Of a DNA stretch of 38,108 nt, positions 15,186 through 23,251 are shown in pieces (positions within the stretch are counted from its first letter, which is position 1; each line of letters begins with the position of its first letter). Made by a program: the position numbers and the translations under genes. Below the pieces are notes generated by a model that saw only the letters and a program-made list of their open reading frames with translations, made no database searches and was not told the origin of the DNA. This DNA is from Anaerococcus sp. Lineage in GTDB: Bacteria; Bacillota; Clostridia; Tissierellales; Peptoniphilaceae. The stretch spans positions 1-38,108 of the forward strand of contig JALEUV010000047.1 of the NCBI GenBank assembly GCA_022780515.1, given 5' to 3'.

Positions 15186-16421
15186 TTAGAAGGCCCAATT
15201 TCCATTTTCGAAGATTTTGAATTTTTCATCTGCCTTGTAGCCGATTATTTCTAGGTCGCTTGTACCGACCATGAAGTCTTCGTGGATTAGGGAGTCGTTT
15301 ATGCCGAGTTCTTCTCTTACCTTCTCATCTTCTACACTAGAGCCATCCTTGATGGTTGTTGGGTAGGCCTTGCCTAGGGCAAAGTGGCAGGAGGCGTTTT
15401 CGTCAAAGAGGGTGTTGTAGAAGAGGATGTTGGAGTTTGATATAGGAGAGTCATATGGCACTAGGGCGATTTCTCCTAAGTTTTTTGATCCCTCATCACT
15501 TTCTAGCATCTTTGCTAGGGTGTCCTTACCAACCTTGGCATCAAAGTCCACGACCTTACCATTTTCAAAGATAAAGTAGAAGTCATCGATTACTACTCCA
15601 TTGTAAACAAGGGGCTTGCTTGCTACGAGCTTACCATTTACATCATCGTATTGAGGAGAGGTGAAAACTTCTTCTGTTGGCATATTTGGTATGAACCTAT
15701 CTCCCTTGGCATTGGTAGATCCTGCTGACATCCAGATGTGGTTTTTAGGTAGGCCTACTTCTAGGTCAGTTCCGTTGGATGACTTGTAGTGGACTTTGTC
15801 AAATTGGTGAGAGTTAAGGAAGGATGCCTTTTCATCAAGGGTATTGATGTGGTTTTGCCAATTTGCTTTGGTTTCTTCCCATGATTCGCTTACCCTAGAT
15901 ACATCAAGGATTACTTCCCATAATTTATTGTAGGCTTCTTCTTCTGATAGGTTAGGGAAGACTTTTTTTGCCCATTTTTTGTTTGGGACTGATATTACTA
16001 GCCAAGACACTATGTCATTCATGGTGTATTTGATAAATTCCTTGCTCTTCTCGCTCCTTGCTTTGATGGATTCTGCGATTTTTACTTGGTCAAGTCCATT
16101 TAGTAGGTCAGGGTCTTCTGATACTATGGAGATCCTGTTTGATTTTTTCTCTGCTATTTGGTATCTAGATTTTTCTACTTGCCAGTCAGGTACTTCATTT
16201 AGGGTATCACCAGCTTGGTATTCATAGTTAAGTCTTGTTATCCTGTCATCTTTCCAGTCGATAGCTACATTACGAGCTTCTTTCTTGTAGGCTTCTTCTG
16301 TGATAAGTCTCGCAAGCTCTGGGCTTTCTACTGGAGTTGATATAAGGACGTCTTCGTCTTTTTGTACATTAACGCCAAACTCTACTGCGAGTTTAGCAAA
16401 GTTTTCTATTCTTTTATCCAT
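15186..16421 (-). CDS. Aminopeptidase of peptidase family M29 (AmpS/PepS type)
   Basis: A cytoplasmic broad-specificity metallo-aminopeptidase, 411 residues, the family's normal size. Family markers are the metal-binding PNMPTEEVFTSP (about 243-254), NASCHFALGKAYP (about 343-355) and HEDFMVGTSDLEI (about 378-390), which supply the conserved Glu, His, Tyr and Asp ligands. A strong ribosome site (AAAGGAGG) precedes ATG 16421. It is divergent from oligoendopeptidase F, 126 bases away, pairing two peptide-degrading enzymes around one control region. Confidence 0.94.
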   Translation of the reverse strand: MDKRIENFAKLAVEFGVNVQKDEDVLISTPVESPELARLITEEAYKKEARNVAIDWKDDRITRLNYEYQAGDTLNEVPDWQVEKSRYQIAEKKSNRISIVSEDPDLLNGLDQVKIAESIKARSEKSKEFIKYTMNDIVSWLVISVPNKKWAKKVFPNLSEEEAYNKLWEVILDVSRVSESWEETKANWQNHINTLDEKASFLNSHQFDKVHYKSSNGTDLEVGLPKNHIWMSAGSTNAKGDRFIPNMPTEEVFTSPQYDDVNGKLVASKPLVYNGVVIDDFYFIFENGKVVDFDAKVGKDTLAKMLESDEGSKNLGEIALVPYDSPISNSNILFYNTLFDENASCHFALGKAYPTTIKDGSSVEDEKVREELGINDSLIHEDFMVGTSDLEIIGYKADEKFKIFENGNWAF

Positions 16422-16547
16422 TTATTCCTCCTTTTTTATGATAATTATACTTGCTTTTTGGGTAAAAAAACACATTACAAGTAGGATAAAATATTTATAG
16501 GAGTAAAATGATACTAATATTTAAATAATTATTTAAAGGAGGATCAT

Positions 16548-18347
16548 TTGAAAAAGAGAAGTGAAGTCGATGTCAAAGAGACATGGAAAATAGAAGATAT
16601 GTATGCAAATGATGAGGCTTGCTACAAAGAAGCTGATGATTTAGCTGAAAAGGCCAAGGCCTTTGCTGAGAAATATAAAGAATTAAAGAGCGAAGATGAT
16701 GTTTTTAACTCATTGGAAGAGTATTCAGACATAGTTGCCATAGCATCTACCCTATCTACCTTTGCTGGTATTTCTATGGAAGTAGATAATACTGACCAAG
16801 ATTTAATCAAGAGGGATGCTGCTATTTCTGATAGGCTAGCGAGTATTTTTGCTGGACTTTCATTTTATGGTGGAGCCTTGGCTAAGCTAGACCAAGAAAT
16901 CCTAGAAAAGGTAGCAGCTGACCACAAGGAATATGCCTACTATATCGAAAGGATTCTAAAGAAAAAAGAACACATCCTAGCAGATGAAACAGAAAGCGCC
17001 CTAGCTTCCCTCGCACTAACCTTCGATGCCCCATACAAAAACTATAACGATATGCGTTATGGAGATATGGACTTTGAAAACTTCACCTATGAGGGAGAAG
17101 AGATTGTCCTAAACCACAATACCTTTGAAGAGTTCTTGGAAGCAGAACCTAGGACAGATCTTAGAAGGGAAGCCTTCAAGAGATACCATGATGTTTTAAG
17201 AAAGTATCAAAACGCCAATGCTTCAATTTATAACACCCAAGTTACAAATGAAAAGAAGCTAGCAGATATTAGGGGCTATGAATCAGTCTTCCACTACCTC
17301 TTAGCTGACCAAGATGTGGACTTTGATGTTTATGAAAAGCAACTAGATACCATAATGGAAAAGCTTGCTCCTCACATGAGAAAGTATGCTGGCATTATCA
17401 AAAAACATTACGGCCTTGATGAGATGACCTATGCTGACCTAAAGCTTGGTATAGGAACAGACAATGAAAAGGACCTAAGCATAGATAAGGCTCGTGAATA
17501 CATCCTAGATGGCCTATCACCATTAGGAGAAGAATATACAAGTTACTTGGATAAGGCCTTCAAGGATAGGTGGATAGATTATTCACAAAATATTGGTAAG
17601 AGAACAGGGGCCTTCTGTGCATCCCCATACAATTCTCACCCATATATAATGACAACCTACAACAACAAGATGAGCCAAGTTATGACCTTATCTCATGAAC
17701 TAGGCCATGCCCTACAAGGCATCTATTCAAATGCCAATCAAAAGTCCTTGCTAGCAGATATGTCCATGTACTTTGTAGAGTCCCCTTCAACTGCCAATGA
17801 GATAACCATGGAGAGGTACCTACTAAATAAGGCTAGTGATAAGAAGGAAAAATTATGGGTCCTATCAACTATGATAAGCAAGACCTACTACCACAACTTT
17901 GTAACCCACTTTATGGAAGCTGTCTTCCAAAGAGATGTTTATAGGGCAATCGAGAGGGGTGAGAGCCTATCTGCCTATGACCTAAACAAGATGTTTATGG
18001 ATAATCTTGAGAAATTCTGGGGAGATTCTGTAAAACTTGTTGATGGGGCAGAGCTAACCTGGATGAGACAACCTCACTACTATATGGGACTTTACCCATA
18101 CACCTATTCTGCAGGCCTTACCATAGGAACTGTTATATCAGATAGGATAGTAAATGGTAATGACGAAGATAGGAAGAGATGGCTTGATGTTCTCAAATTA
18201 GGTGGATCTATGGGACCAATAGACCTTGCCAAGGCTGCAGGAGTTGATATGACCAACACCAAGGCCCTAGAAGAAACTATAGACTTTATAGGATCAATCA
18301 TCAATCAAATAGACGAACTAGTTGAAGAACTTGGCCTATATAAATAA
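16548..18347 (+). CDS. pepF: Oligoendopeptidase F (peptidase M3B)
   Basis: A cytoplasmic zinc metallopeptidase that cleaves oligopeptides of roughly 7-17 residues. The 599-residue protein shows the zinc motif H383ELGH387 within SHELGHALQG, with the third ligand expected in the following SPSTANEITMERY segment (about 412-424). The PepF signature TGAFCASPYNSHPYI lies upstream and the conserved YPYTYSAGLTIG near residue 515. The start is TTG 16548, preceded by AAAGGAGGATC at ideal spacing; no nearby ATG fits. It probably supplies amino acids from peptides together with the divergent M29 aminopeptidase. Confidence 0.96.
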   Translation: MKKRSEVDVKETWKIEDMYANDEACYKEADDLAEKAKAFAEKYKELKSEDDVFNSLEEYSDIVAIASTLSTFAGISMEVDNTDQDLIKRDAAISDRLASIFAGLSFYGGALAKLDQEILEKVAADHKEYAYYIERILKKKEHILADETESALASLALTFDAPYKNYNDMRYGDMDFENFTYEGEEIVLNHNTFEEFLEAEPRTDLRREAFKRYHDVLRKYQNANASIYNTQVTNEKKLADIRGYESVFHYLLADQDVDFDVYEKQLDTIMEKLAPHMRKYAGIIKKHYGLDEMTYADLKLGIGTDNEKDLSIDKAREYILDGLSPLGEEYTSYLDKAFKDRWIDYSQNIGKRTGAFCASPYNSHPYIMTTYNNKMSQVMTLSHELGHALQGIYSNANQKSLLADMSMYFVESPSTANEITMERYLLNKASDKKEKLWVLSTMISKTYYHNFVTHFMEAVFQRDVYRAIERGESLSAYDLNKMFMDNLEKFWGDSVKLVDGAELTWMRQPHYYMGLYPYTYSAGLTIGTVISDRIVNGNDEDRKRWLDVLKLGGSMGPIDLAKAAGVDMTNTKALEETIDFIGSIINQIDELVEELGLYK

Positions 18348-18354
18348 AAGTAAG

Positions 18355-18383
18355 GGACGGGGAGCAATCCTCGTTCTTTTTTT
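18355..18383 (+). terminator. Terminator after pepF
   Basis: GGACGGGG (18355-18362) pairs with CCTCGTTC (18369-18376), with two G-T pairs, then seven T's. Confidence 0.88.
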
Positions 18384-18480
18384 AGTGAGAAAGTTGGGGT
18401 CCATAATATTATTTCTAGATAATGGGTATAAAAGAAATATGAACTTTAAAAGCTAATAAGTACTTTGGTACGAGATAAAG

Positions 18481-18498
18481 TAAGTCTAGGAAGACTTA
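18481..18498 (+). other. Small hairpin/dyad abutting the ribosome site of the RclA-like gene
   Basis: TAAGTCT (18481-18487), AGGA, AGACTTA (18492-18498): a perfect 7-bp stem. Its last base is the first base of the AAGGAGG ribosome site (18498-18504), so folding or protein binding here could affect translation or transcription. Confidence 0.5.
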
Positions 18499-18509
18499 AG
18501 GAGGTAAGA

Positions 18510-19826
18510 ATGAAAAAATATGATATTGTAGTTATCGGTTTTGGAAAGGCAGGCAAGACCTTTGCCAAGTTTTCAGCTGGTCTTGGCAAGAAGGTAGCCT
18601 TGGTAGAAAAATCCAACAGGATGTATGGGGGAACTTGCATCAACGTGGCCTGCATACCTACCAAGGTCTTGGTTAAGGCTGAGAGGGAGGGGCTTGGCTA
18701 TGAGGAGGCCCTTGCTAGAAAATTTGAAGTAGTCGAGGATCTTAACAATAAAAACTACCACAACCTAGCTGATGAAGAAAATATTGATGTCATAGATGGC
18801 GTGGCCAAGTTTATTTCCAATAAGGAGATAGAAGTGACTGATGATGAGGGTCAAAGTCATCTAATAGGTGGAGATATCATCCTCATAAATACAGGCTCTA
18901 CCCCAAATAGACCTAAAATTAGAGGCATAGATAGTCCTAGGGTCTATGACTCAGCTTCCTTTCTGGACCTTAGGGAAAGACCTGACTCCCTGGTTATAAT
19001 TGGTGGGGGCTATATATCCCTAGAATTTGCTTCCTTTATGGCAGGCTTTGGCTCCAAGGTTACCCTCCTTGCAAGGTCTGGGGTCCTTAATAAGGAAGAT
19101 AAAGACATAGCTGATGAAGTAATAAAGGATCTTGAGGCCAAAGGAATAGAAATCGTAAGAGGAGCAGAAACTCAAGAAATATTTGACCAAGATAAGACTA
19201 GCATAGTAAGAACAAACAAGGGAGACTATGAGGCAGATGCAGTCTTAGTTGCTGTGGGTAGACACCCTAATACCGAGGGACTTGGACTTGAAAATACAGA
19301 CATAGACCTTGGAGAGCGTGGGGAGATTCTTGTAGATAAGAACCTAGAAACAAGTGTAAAAAATATCTATGCGGCAGGAGATGTTATAGGAGGCCTACAA
19401 TTTACCTACAAGTCCCTCGATGACTTTAGGATTATAAAGAGTCAAGTCTATGGAGATAAGTCTTATAATGAAGAAAAAAGGGGAGCCATCCCTTATGCAG
19501 TATATATAACCCCAGTCTTGGCAAGGATAGGACTTACTTACGAGGAGGCCAAGGATAAGGGCTATGACCCAGTAGAAAATAAGGTCCAATTAAATCAAAT
19601 TCCTCGCCACAAGATAAATAATGATCCTAGGGGCTTATTTAAAGTGGTAGTTGACAAGGAAAGCAAGATGATCCTCGGGGCTAGCCTCTACGGAGAAAAT
19701 GCAGAAGAGCTAATTAACTATATCAAGATGGCTATAGATAATGATATACCTTATACTTATATAGAAAATGCTATCTTCACCCACCCAACAATGACCGAAT
19801 CTTTTAATGACCTAATGAAATTCTAG
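18510..19826 (+). CDS. RclA/Har-like pyridine nucleotide-disulfide oxidoreductase
   Basis: A cytoplasmic FAD/NAD(P)H flavoprotein of 438 residues with a redox-active disulfide C43-x4-C48 in GGTCINVACIPTK, FAD-binding VIGFGKAGKT (8-17), NAD(P)H-binding VIIGGGYISLEFA (about 165-177), FAD-contact IYAAGDVIGG and the dimerisation-domain motif HPTMTES. The stretch FGKAGKT...VALVE...MYGGTCIN closely resembles RclA (reactive chlorine resistance) and streptococcal hypothiocyanous acid reductase rather than lipoamide dehydrogenase or glutathione reductase; this subgrouping is from recalled sequence. The start is ATG 18510 with AAGGAGG; an upstream in-frame start at 18465 lacks such a site. Likely defence against neutrophil or peroxidase oxidants. 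Confidence 0.85.
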   Translation: MKKYDIVVIGFGKAGKTFAKFSAGLGKKVALVEKSNRMYGGTCINVACIPTKVLVKAEREGLGYEEALARKFEVVEDLNNKNYHNLADEENIDVIDGVAKFISNKEIEVTDDEGQSHLIGGDIILINTGSTPNRPKIRGIDSPRVYDSASFLDLRERPDSLVIIGGGYISLEFASFMAGFGSKVTLLARSGVLNKEDKDIADEVIKDLEAKGIEIVRGAETQEIFDQDKTSIVRTNKGDYEADAVLVAVGRHPNTEGLGLENTDIDLGERGEILVDKNLETSVKNIYAAGDVIGGLQFTYKSLDDFRIIKSQVYGDKSYNEEKRGAIPYAVYITPVLARIGLTYEEAKDKGYDPVENKVQLNQIPRHKINNDPRGLFKVVVDKESKMILGASLYGENAEELINYIKMAIDNDIPYTYIENAIFTHPTMTESFNDLMKF

Positions 19827-19835
19827 GCAAAATAT

Positions 19836-19879
19836 AACCGGTAGCCAGGAAAAATCTTCCTTGGACTTACCGGTTTTAA
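19836..19879. terminator. Bidirectional terminator between RclA-like gene and crtM
   Basis: AACCGGTA (19836-19843) and TACCGGTT (19868-19875) form the outer stem, with an inner CCAGGAA/TTCCTTGG pairing. TTTT follows on the plus strand. On the minus strand the stem is followed by ATATTTTGCC, so it serves crtM as well. Confidence 0.85.
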
Positions 19880-19886
19880 TAATTTC

Positions 19887-20798
19887 TTATAAATTTTTTA
19901 CATAGGTCTTGGCCTTTTTGATTAGGAGGACTTTCTTATGGTTTGGGACAAATTGCCTCTTAGAAAAGCAGTCGTAGGAAGCTTGTCTAATCTCATCCAT
20001 TATGGCCCTATATATTAGAGATGCAGTGTAGACTGGAAGTCTTGAGTCTTCGCCAATATACTTGAGGTAGTCATTGAAGCTATCGTAGTAGGATTCGCTA
20101 AGCCTAGCAAGATCCTCCCACAAATTTATAAAGGCCCTAAAGGCTTCTCCCTCTTTCTTGCCCTCATTAAAGGCTATTAACTTTTCCTTATCTAGTCCAT
20201 ATTTTCCTAGAAGATCACTTGGGAGGTAGACCCTATCCCTATCTCTTAGGTCTTCGCCCACATCCCTTAGGATGTTGGTGATTTGCATGGCGATACCTAG
20301 GTTTTCACAGGCAGCGAGGAGGTCAGGTCTTGTTAAGTCTTCTTTCTTTCTTATAATTATAGGGAGCATGGACCTTCCAACAGAGCCTGCCACCAGGGAA
20401 GAGTAGGTTATGAGATCCTCTATACTTTCTATGTCCCTAAAATCAAGGTCCATCTTTTGACCTTCTATCTGCATCAAGAAGGCCTGGCTATCGATTTGGT
20501 AGGTCCTTATAGTAGCCTCGAAGGCATCCCACCATGGATAATTATTTCTTGGGCCATCTCCTTCGGGTATAGCCAAGAGGTCATCTCTTAGGAGGTTGAT
20601 TTTTTTTAGGGAGTCTTCTCTATTGAGATCTGTGCTTTCATCCGTTATATCGTCTATGGTTCTAAAAAATCCATAAAGGGCTGCCACAGCCAGGAACTTC
20701 TTCTCATCTAGCATCTTGAAGGCCTTGTAGAAACTTTTTGAATTTTCCCTTAGGATGTCGACCGATATCTTGAAGGATTTATCTAAATTATTTGCCAT
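19887..20798 (-). CDS. crtM: Dehydrosqualene (4,4'-diapophytoene) synthase, squalene/phytoene synthase family
   Basis: Condenses two prenyl diphosphates head-to-head; with the neighbouring desaturase most like staphylococcal CrtN, the product is probably C30 4,4'-diapophytoene from two farnesyl diphosphates. Of 303 residues, D49xxxD53 (in TIDDITDES) and D179xxxD183 (in NILRDVGEDLRDRDRVYLP) are the Mg2+-diphosphate motifs. ATG 20798 overlaps the crtN stop (TGATG), giving translational coupling; a longer in-frame start at 20831 lies inside crtN and is not favoured. C40 phytoene synthase cannot be fully excluded by sequence alone. Confidence 0.88.
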   Translation of the reverse strand: MANNLDKSFKISVDILRENSKSFYKAFKMLDEKKFLAVAALYGFFRTIDDITDESTDLNREDSLKKINLLRDDLLAIPEGDGPRNNYPWWDAFEATIRTYQIDSQAFLMQIEGQKMDLDFRDIESIEDLITYSSLVAGSVGRSMLPIIIRKKEDLTRPDLLAACENLGIAMQITNILRDVGEDLRDRDRVYLPSDLLGKYGLDKEKLIAFNEGKKEGEAFRAFINLWEDLARLSESYYDSFNDYLKYIGEDSRLPVYTASLIYRAIMDEIRQASYDCFSKRQFVPNHKKVLLIKKAKTYVKNL

Positions 20799-22302
20799 CA
20801 GTAGTAATCCTTTATGACTTCCTTGGCACAAATCCTACCACCCTCTAGGGCTATAGGAACTCCTGCTCCTGGGTGAGTAGATGAGCCTGTGAAGTAAAGA
20901 CCTTCGCAAGCAAGGGACTTACTTTGTGGTCGCCAGTGGTTACTTTGCCTGAGGGTTGGTTGGAGACCAAAGGTTGCTCCCCTATAGGCTGAGAATTTTT
21001 TCTCAAAGTCATAAGGGGTGTAGACCTTCTCCTCGATGATTTTATTTGGAAGGCCAGCTAGGCCTGGGAGATTAACTAACTTTTCTAGGGCCTTTTGCCT
21101 AAAATAATCAACGGTCTTATCGTCATAGTCAAACTTCTTTATTCCAAGCTCTGGTACAGGGATTAGGAGGTAGAAGGAAGACTTATTGTCCTTGCCTGTA
21201 TTTGGATCTAGCTTTGATGGGATAGATAGGTAAATAGAAGGATCTTCTAGGAGGTCTCCTGCAAAGATTTGCTCTAGGTTCTTATCAAGGTCCTTACTAA
21301 CTACAAAGGTATGACCTGCCAAATCATCGAAGACTCCATCGACAGCCCAGTAGAAGATAAGGCAAGAGCAAGAGTAATCCATCGAATCTATCTTCTCTTT
21401 CTTGTACTTGCCCTTGATGGAATCATCATCAATTAGTTCATTCATAGTATAAGGGAAGTCGGCATTGGAAATTACTATATCAGATTCGATTAGCTTATCT
21501 CCAATCTTTATCCCCTTGATTTTCTTATCCTGAGCAATGATTTTTTCTACCTTGGAATCATAATGAATCTTCCCACCAAGCTCTACAAAGAGCCTTTCCA
21601 TAGCCTCTGCCATGGAGTGCATCCCACCTTCTAGGGTCCACACACCATACAAGAGTTCTATCATAGGGATGATATTGTAGAGGGATGGGCCATTAGAAGG
21701 AGATACTCCTATATAGAGGGTCTGAAAACTTAGCATCTCTTGGAGGTCCTTGGATGGGATGTACTTGGCCATCATATTCTTGGCAGAATCGAAGGTCTTA
21801 AGCCTTAGGGCCTGGATAAGCATATTTGGATTGTAAATATCCCTTTTGTGCCTGAAGGGCCTTCTTATAAAATACTTGAGGGCTATCTTATATCTTTTGT
21901 AGATATCAGCGAGATATTTTAAAAATCCCTCATCACTCCCATCACCAAAGCTCTCAGCTATTTTCATTAGGTCAATGAGGTCAGAATTTAACCTATAGGA
22001 CCTATAGTCTTCTGCGAAATAAACATCATACATGGGATTAACTTCCTTAAAAGCAATATAGTCCTTGGGATCTCTGCCGACCTTGGTAAAGACTTCCTCA
22101 TAGACTTCTGGCATCATAACAAGGGTAGGGCCCACATCAAGGGGATGTCATCTACATAGATCCTCTCCATCTTGCCACCAGGCTCGCTATTTTTTTCATA
22201 AATTTCTACATCGTAGCCCCTATCGACTAGCTCAATTGCAGCCGAGAGGCCTCCCATTCCAGCTCCTATTACACTTACTTTTTTCCTATCCAAATCTACC
22301 AC
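20798..22302 (-). pseudogene. crtN: 4,4'-diapophytoene desaturase, interrupted by a single-base frameshift
   Basis: This membrane-associated FAD enzyme would desaturate diapophytoene towards yellow 4,4'-diaponeurosporene. The N-terminal part (22302 to about 22140) carries [17 protein letters not shown] and EPGGKMERI. The frame then shifts, and the rest (to 20798) resumes with [15 protein letters not shown] and includes FQTLYIGVSPSNGPSLYN and the C-terminal FTGSSTHPGAGVPIALEG. In intact CrtN the junction reads F-D-x-GPT. Here CCC TTG ATG TGG is read instead of CCC TTT GAT GTG, so one T (an A at about 22139-22140 on the plus strand) is missing. Restored length is about 501 residues, as in staphylococci. 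The start is GTG 22302 or TTG 22293. Real mutation versus base-calling error is unresolved. Confidence 0.88.
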
Positions 22303-22724
22303 CTCTTAGTTAATTTATTGAAAATATTATCTGAAATCTTGCAGGACATGGCCCTATAAGATTCAATCTCATCCTTATCAAAACCATCCATTATAATGCC
22401 AAGCCATTCATCAATAGCCTCCTTAATGGAAGGCATCATATTCAAACTTCTACCTGTAAGATAGCACTCCTTTTGCCCTAGGGAAGAGTCACTATCAAGC
22501 CTATAAATCAAATCTCTTTCTTCAAGCCTTTTCATAAGCTTTGAAAGATTAGACTTATCAATCCCCGTAAAATCAATCAGCTTATATTGGAAAATCCCTG
22601 GAGATTCATTACATACCAGAAGAACAATCAGCTCTTGCATAGAAATATCCTTCTCTTCCAAGATGTCCTCGAGGATCTTCTTTCCATACCTATAAAAAAT
22701 ATTAATAAAACAAATAAACTCCAT
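22296..22724 (-). CDS. MarR-family transcriptional regulator
   Basis: A 142-residue winged helix-turn-helix protein. The central DNA-binding part (about 30-90) contains [46 protein letters not shown] in separate helices, followed by the wing ([17 protein letters not shown]). Flanking helices (1-28 and 105-140) would form the dimer interface. It overlaps the start of crtN by 7 bases and has TAAGGAGGCC upstream of its ATG, so it is the first gene of a marR-crtN-crtM operon and probably controls it. Members often respond to phenolics or to oxidation; there is one Cys in NIFYRY's neighbourhood (FICFINIF, C5) and more further on, so redox sensing is possible. Confidence 0.85.
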   Translation of the reverse strand: MEFICFINIFYRYGKKILEDILEEKDISMQELIVLLVCNESPGIFQYKLIDFTGIDKSNLSKLMKRLEERDLIYRLDSDSSLGQKECYLTGRSLNMMPSIKEAIDEWLGIIMDGFDKDEIESYRAMSCKISDNIFNKLTKRW

Positions 22725-22744
22725 AAGGCCTCCTTACATATTTA

Positions 22745-22772
22745 TATATATACTTTATCATTAGAGTTTCAA
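22745..22772 (-). promoter_or_regulatory. Candidate promoter of marR-crtN-crtM
   Basis: On the minus strand TTGAAA (22772-22767), 16 bases, TATATA (22750-22745). This places the start about 15 bases before the marR ribosome site. Confidence 0.5.
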
Positions 22773-22856
22773 AAGACAACTACATTAACTATATATTTAA
22801 CAAGTAGGCTAAAATAAATAAGCAAGCTATATGAATAAATCCCTTAGCCAATAAAA

Positions 22857-22887
22857 AGGATAATCATGAGGTGGGTGGGTCTATCCT
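22857..22887. other. Inverted repeat with G-rich loop upstream of feoA
   Basis: AGGATA (22857-22862) and TATCCT (22882-22887) enclose a 19-base loop containing GGTGGGTGGG. A T-rich stretch (CTTTTTATTT) begins 8 bases later. It could be a weak terminator, a small structured RNA or nothing; no gene is seen here. Confidence 0.3.
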
Positions 22888-22931
22888 AGAAAATCTTTTT
22901 ATTTGCTAAAAAATATGGTAAAATTAAGATG

Positions 22932-22951
22932 ACAATTGATAATGATTTTTA
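22932..22951. promoter_or_regulatory. Fur-like operator ahead of feoAB
   Basis: ACAATTGATAATGATT is followed by TTTA; the 7-1-7 core is TGATAAT-G-ATTTTTA (22937-22951). The 16-base core is identical to that upstream of rubrerythrin. A -35-like TTGCTA lies at 22903-22908, with the box falling at or just after the -10 region, a position suited to repression when iron is plentiful. Confidence 0.72.
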
Positions 22952-23026
22952 TTTCAAAAGGATGTTAAGGAAGTAGCAAGGAATATATCTACCATAGGTA
23001 TATATTTAAGATAAGGAGTGATGATT

Positions 23027-23251
23027 ATGACTTTAAAAGATATTCCAGTAGGAAAATCTGCAAAAATTAAAAAAGTCGGAGGCCAGGGTTCGACCAAGAG
23101 GAGGATTATGGAAATGGGAGTTACTAGGGGAACTACTGTTCTAGTTAGAAAGAAGGCACCCCTTGGGGACCCTATCCAATTATCGCTTAGGGGCTTTGAG
23201 CTTACTATAAGAAAATCCGATGCCGAAAATATTTTGGTAGATAGCCTATGA
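23027..23251 (+). CDS. feoA: Ferrous iron transport protein A
   Basis: A small SH3-like cytoplasmic protein (74 residues) that supports FeoB-mediated Fe2+ uptake. Family features: MTLKDIPVGKSAKIKKV, RRIMEMGVTRGTTV (the conserved R..imeMGi.pG segment) and a C-terminal RKSDAENI. ATG 23027 is chosen because AAGGAG at 23013-23018 lies 8 bases upstream; the earlier in-frame GTG 23018 overlaps that ribosome site and ATG 23021 is too close. The stop overlaps the feoB start (ATGA), so the two are translationally coupled. Preceded by a Fur-like box. Confidence 0.93.
   Translation: MTLKDIPVGKSAKIKKVGGQGSTKRRIMEMGVTRGTTVLVRKKAPLGDPIQLSLRGFELTIRKSDAENILVDSL

Noticed and set aside
18465..18509. Upstream in-frame start for the RclA-like protein
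   Set aside because: ATG 18510 has AAGGAGG and begins the family's usual N terminus; the extension contains the hairpin and ribosome site.
22114..22302. Stand-alone 62-residue FAD-binding protein
   Set aside because: It is the N-terminal piece of crtN cut off by a one-base frameshift, since the next frame continues the CrtN sequence exactly.
22587..22817. 76-codon plus-strand ORF upstream of feoA
   Set aside because: Antisense to marR and its promoter; no family resemblance.
23018..23026. feoA start at GTG 23018 or ATG 23021
   Set aside because: The GTG overlaps the AAGGAG ribosome site and ATG 23021 is only 2 bases after it; ATG 23027 is correctly spaced.
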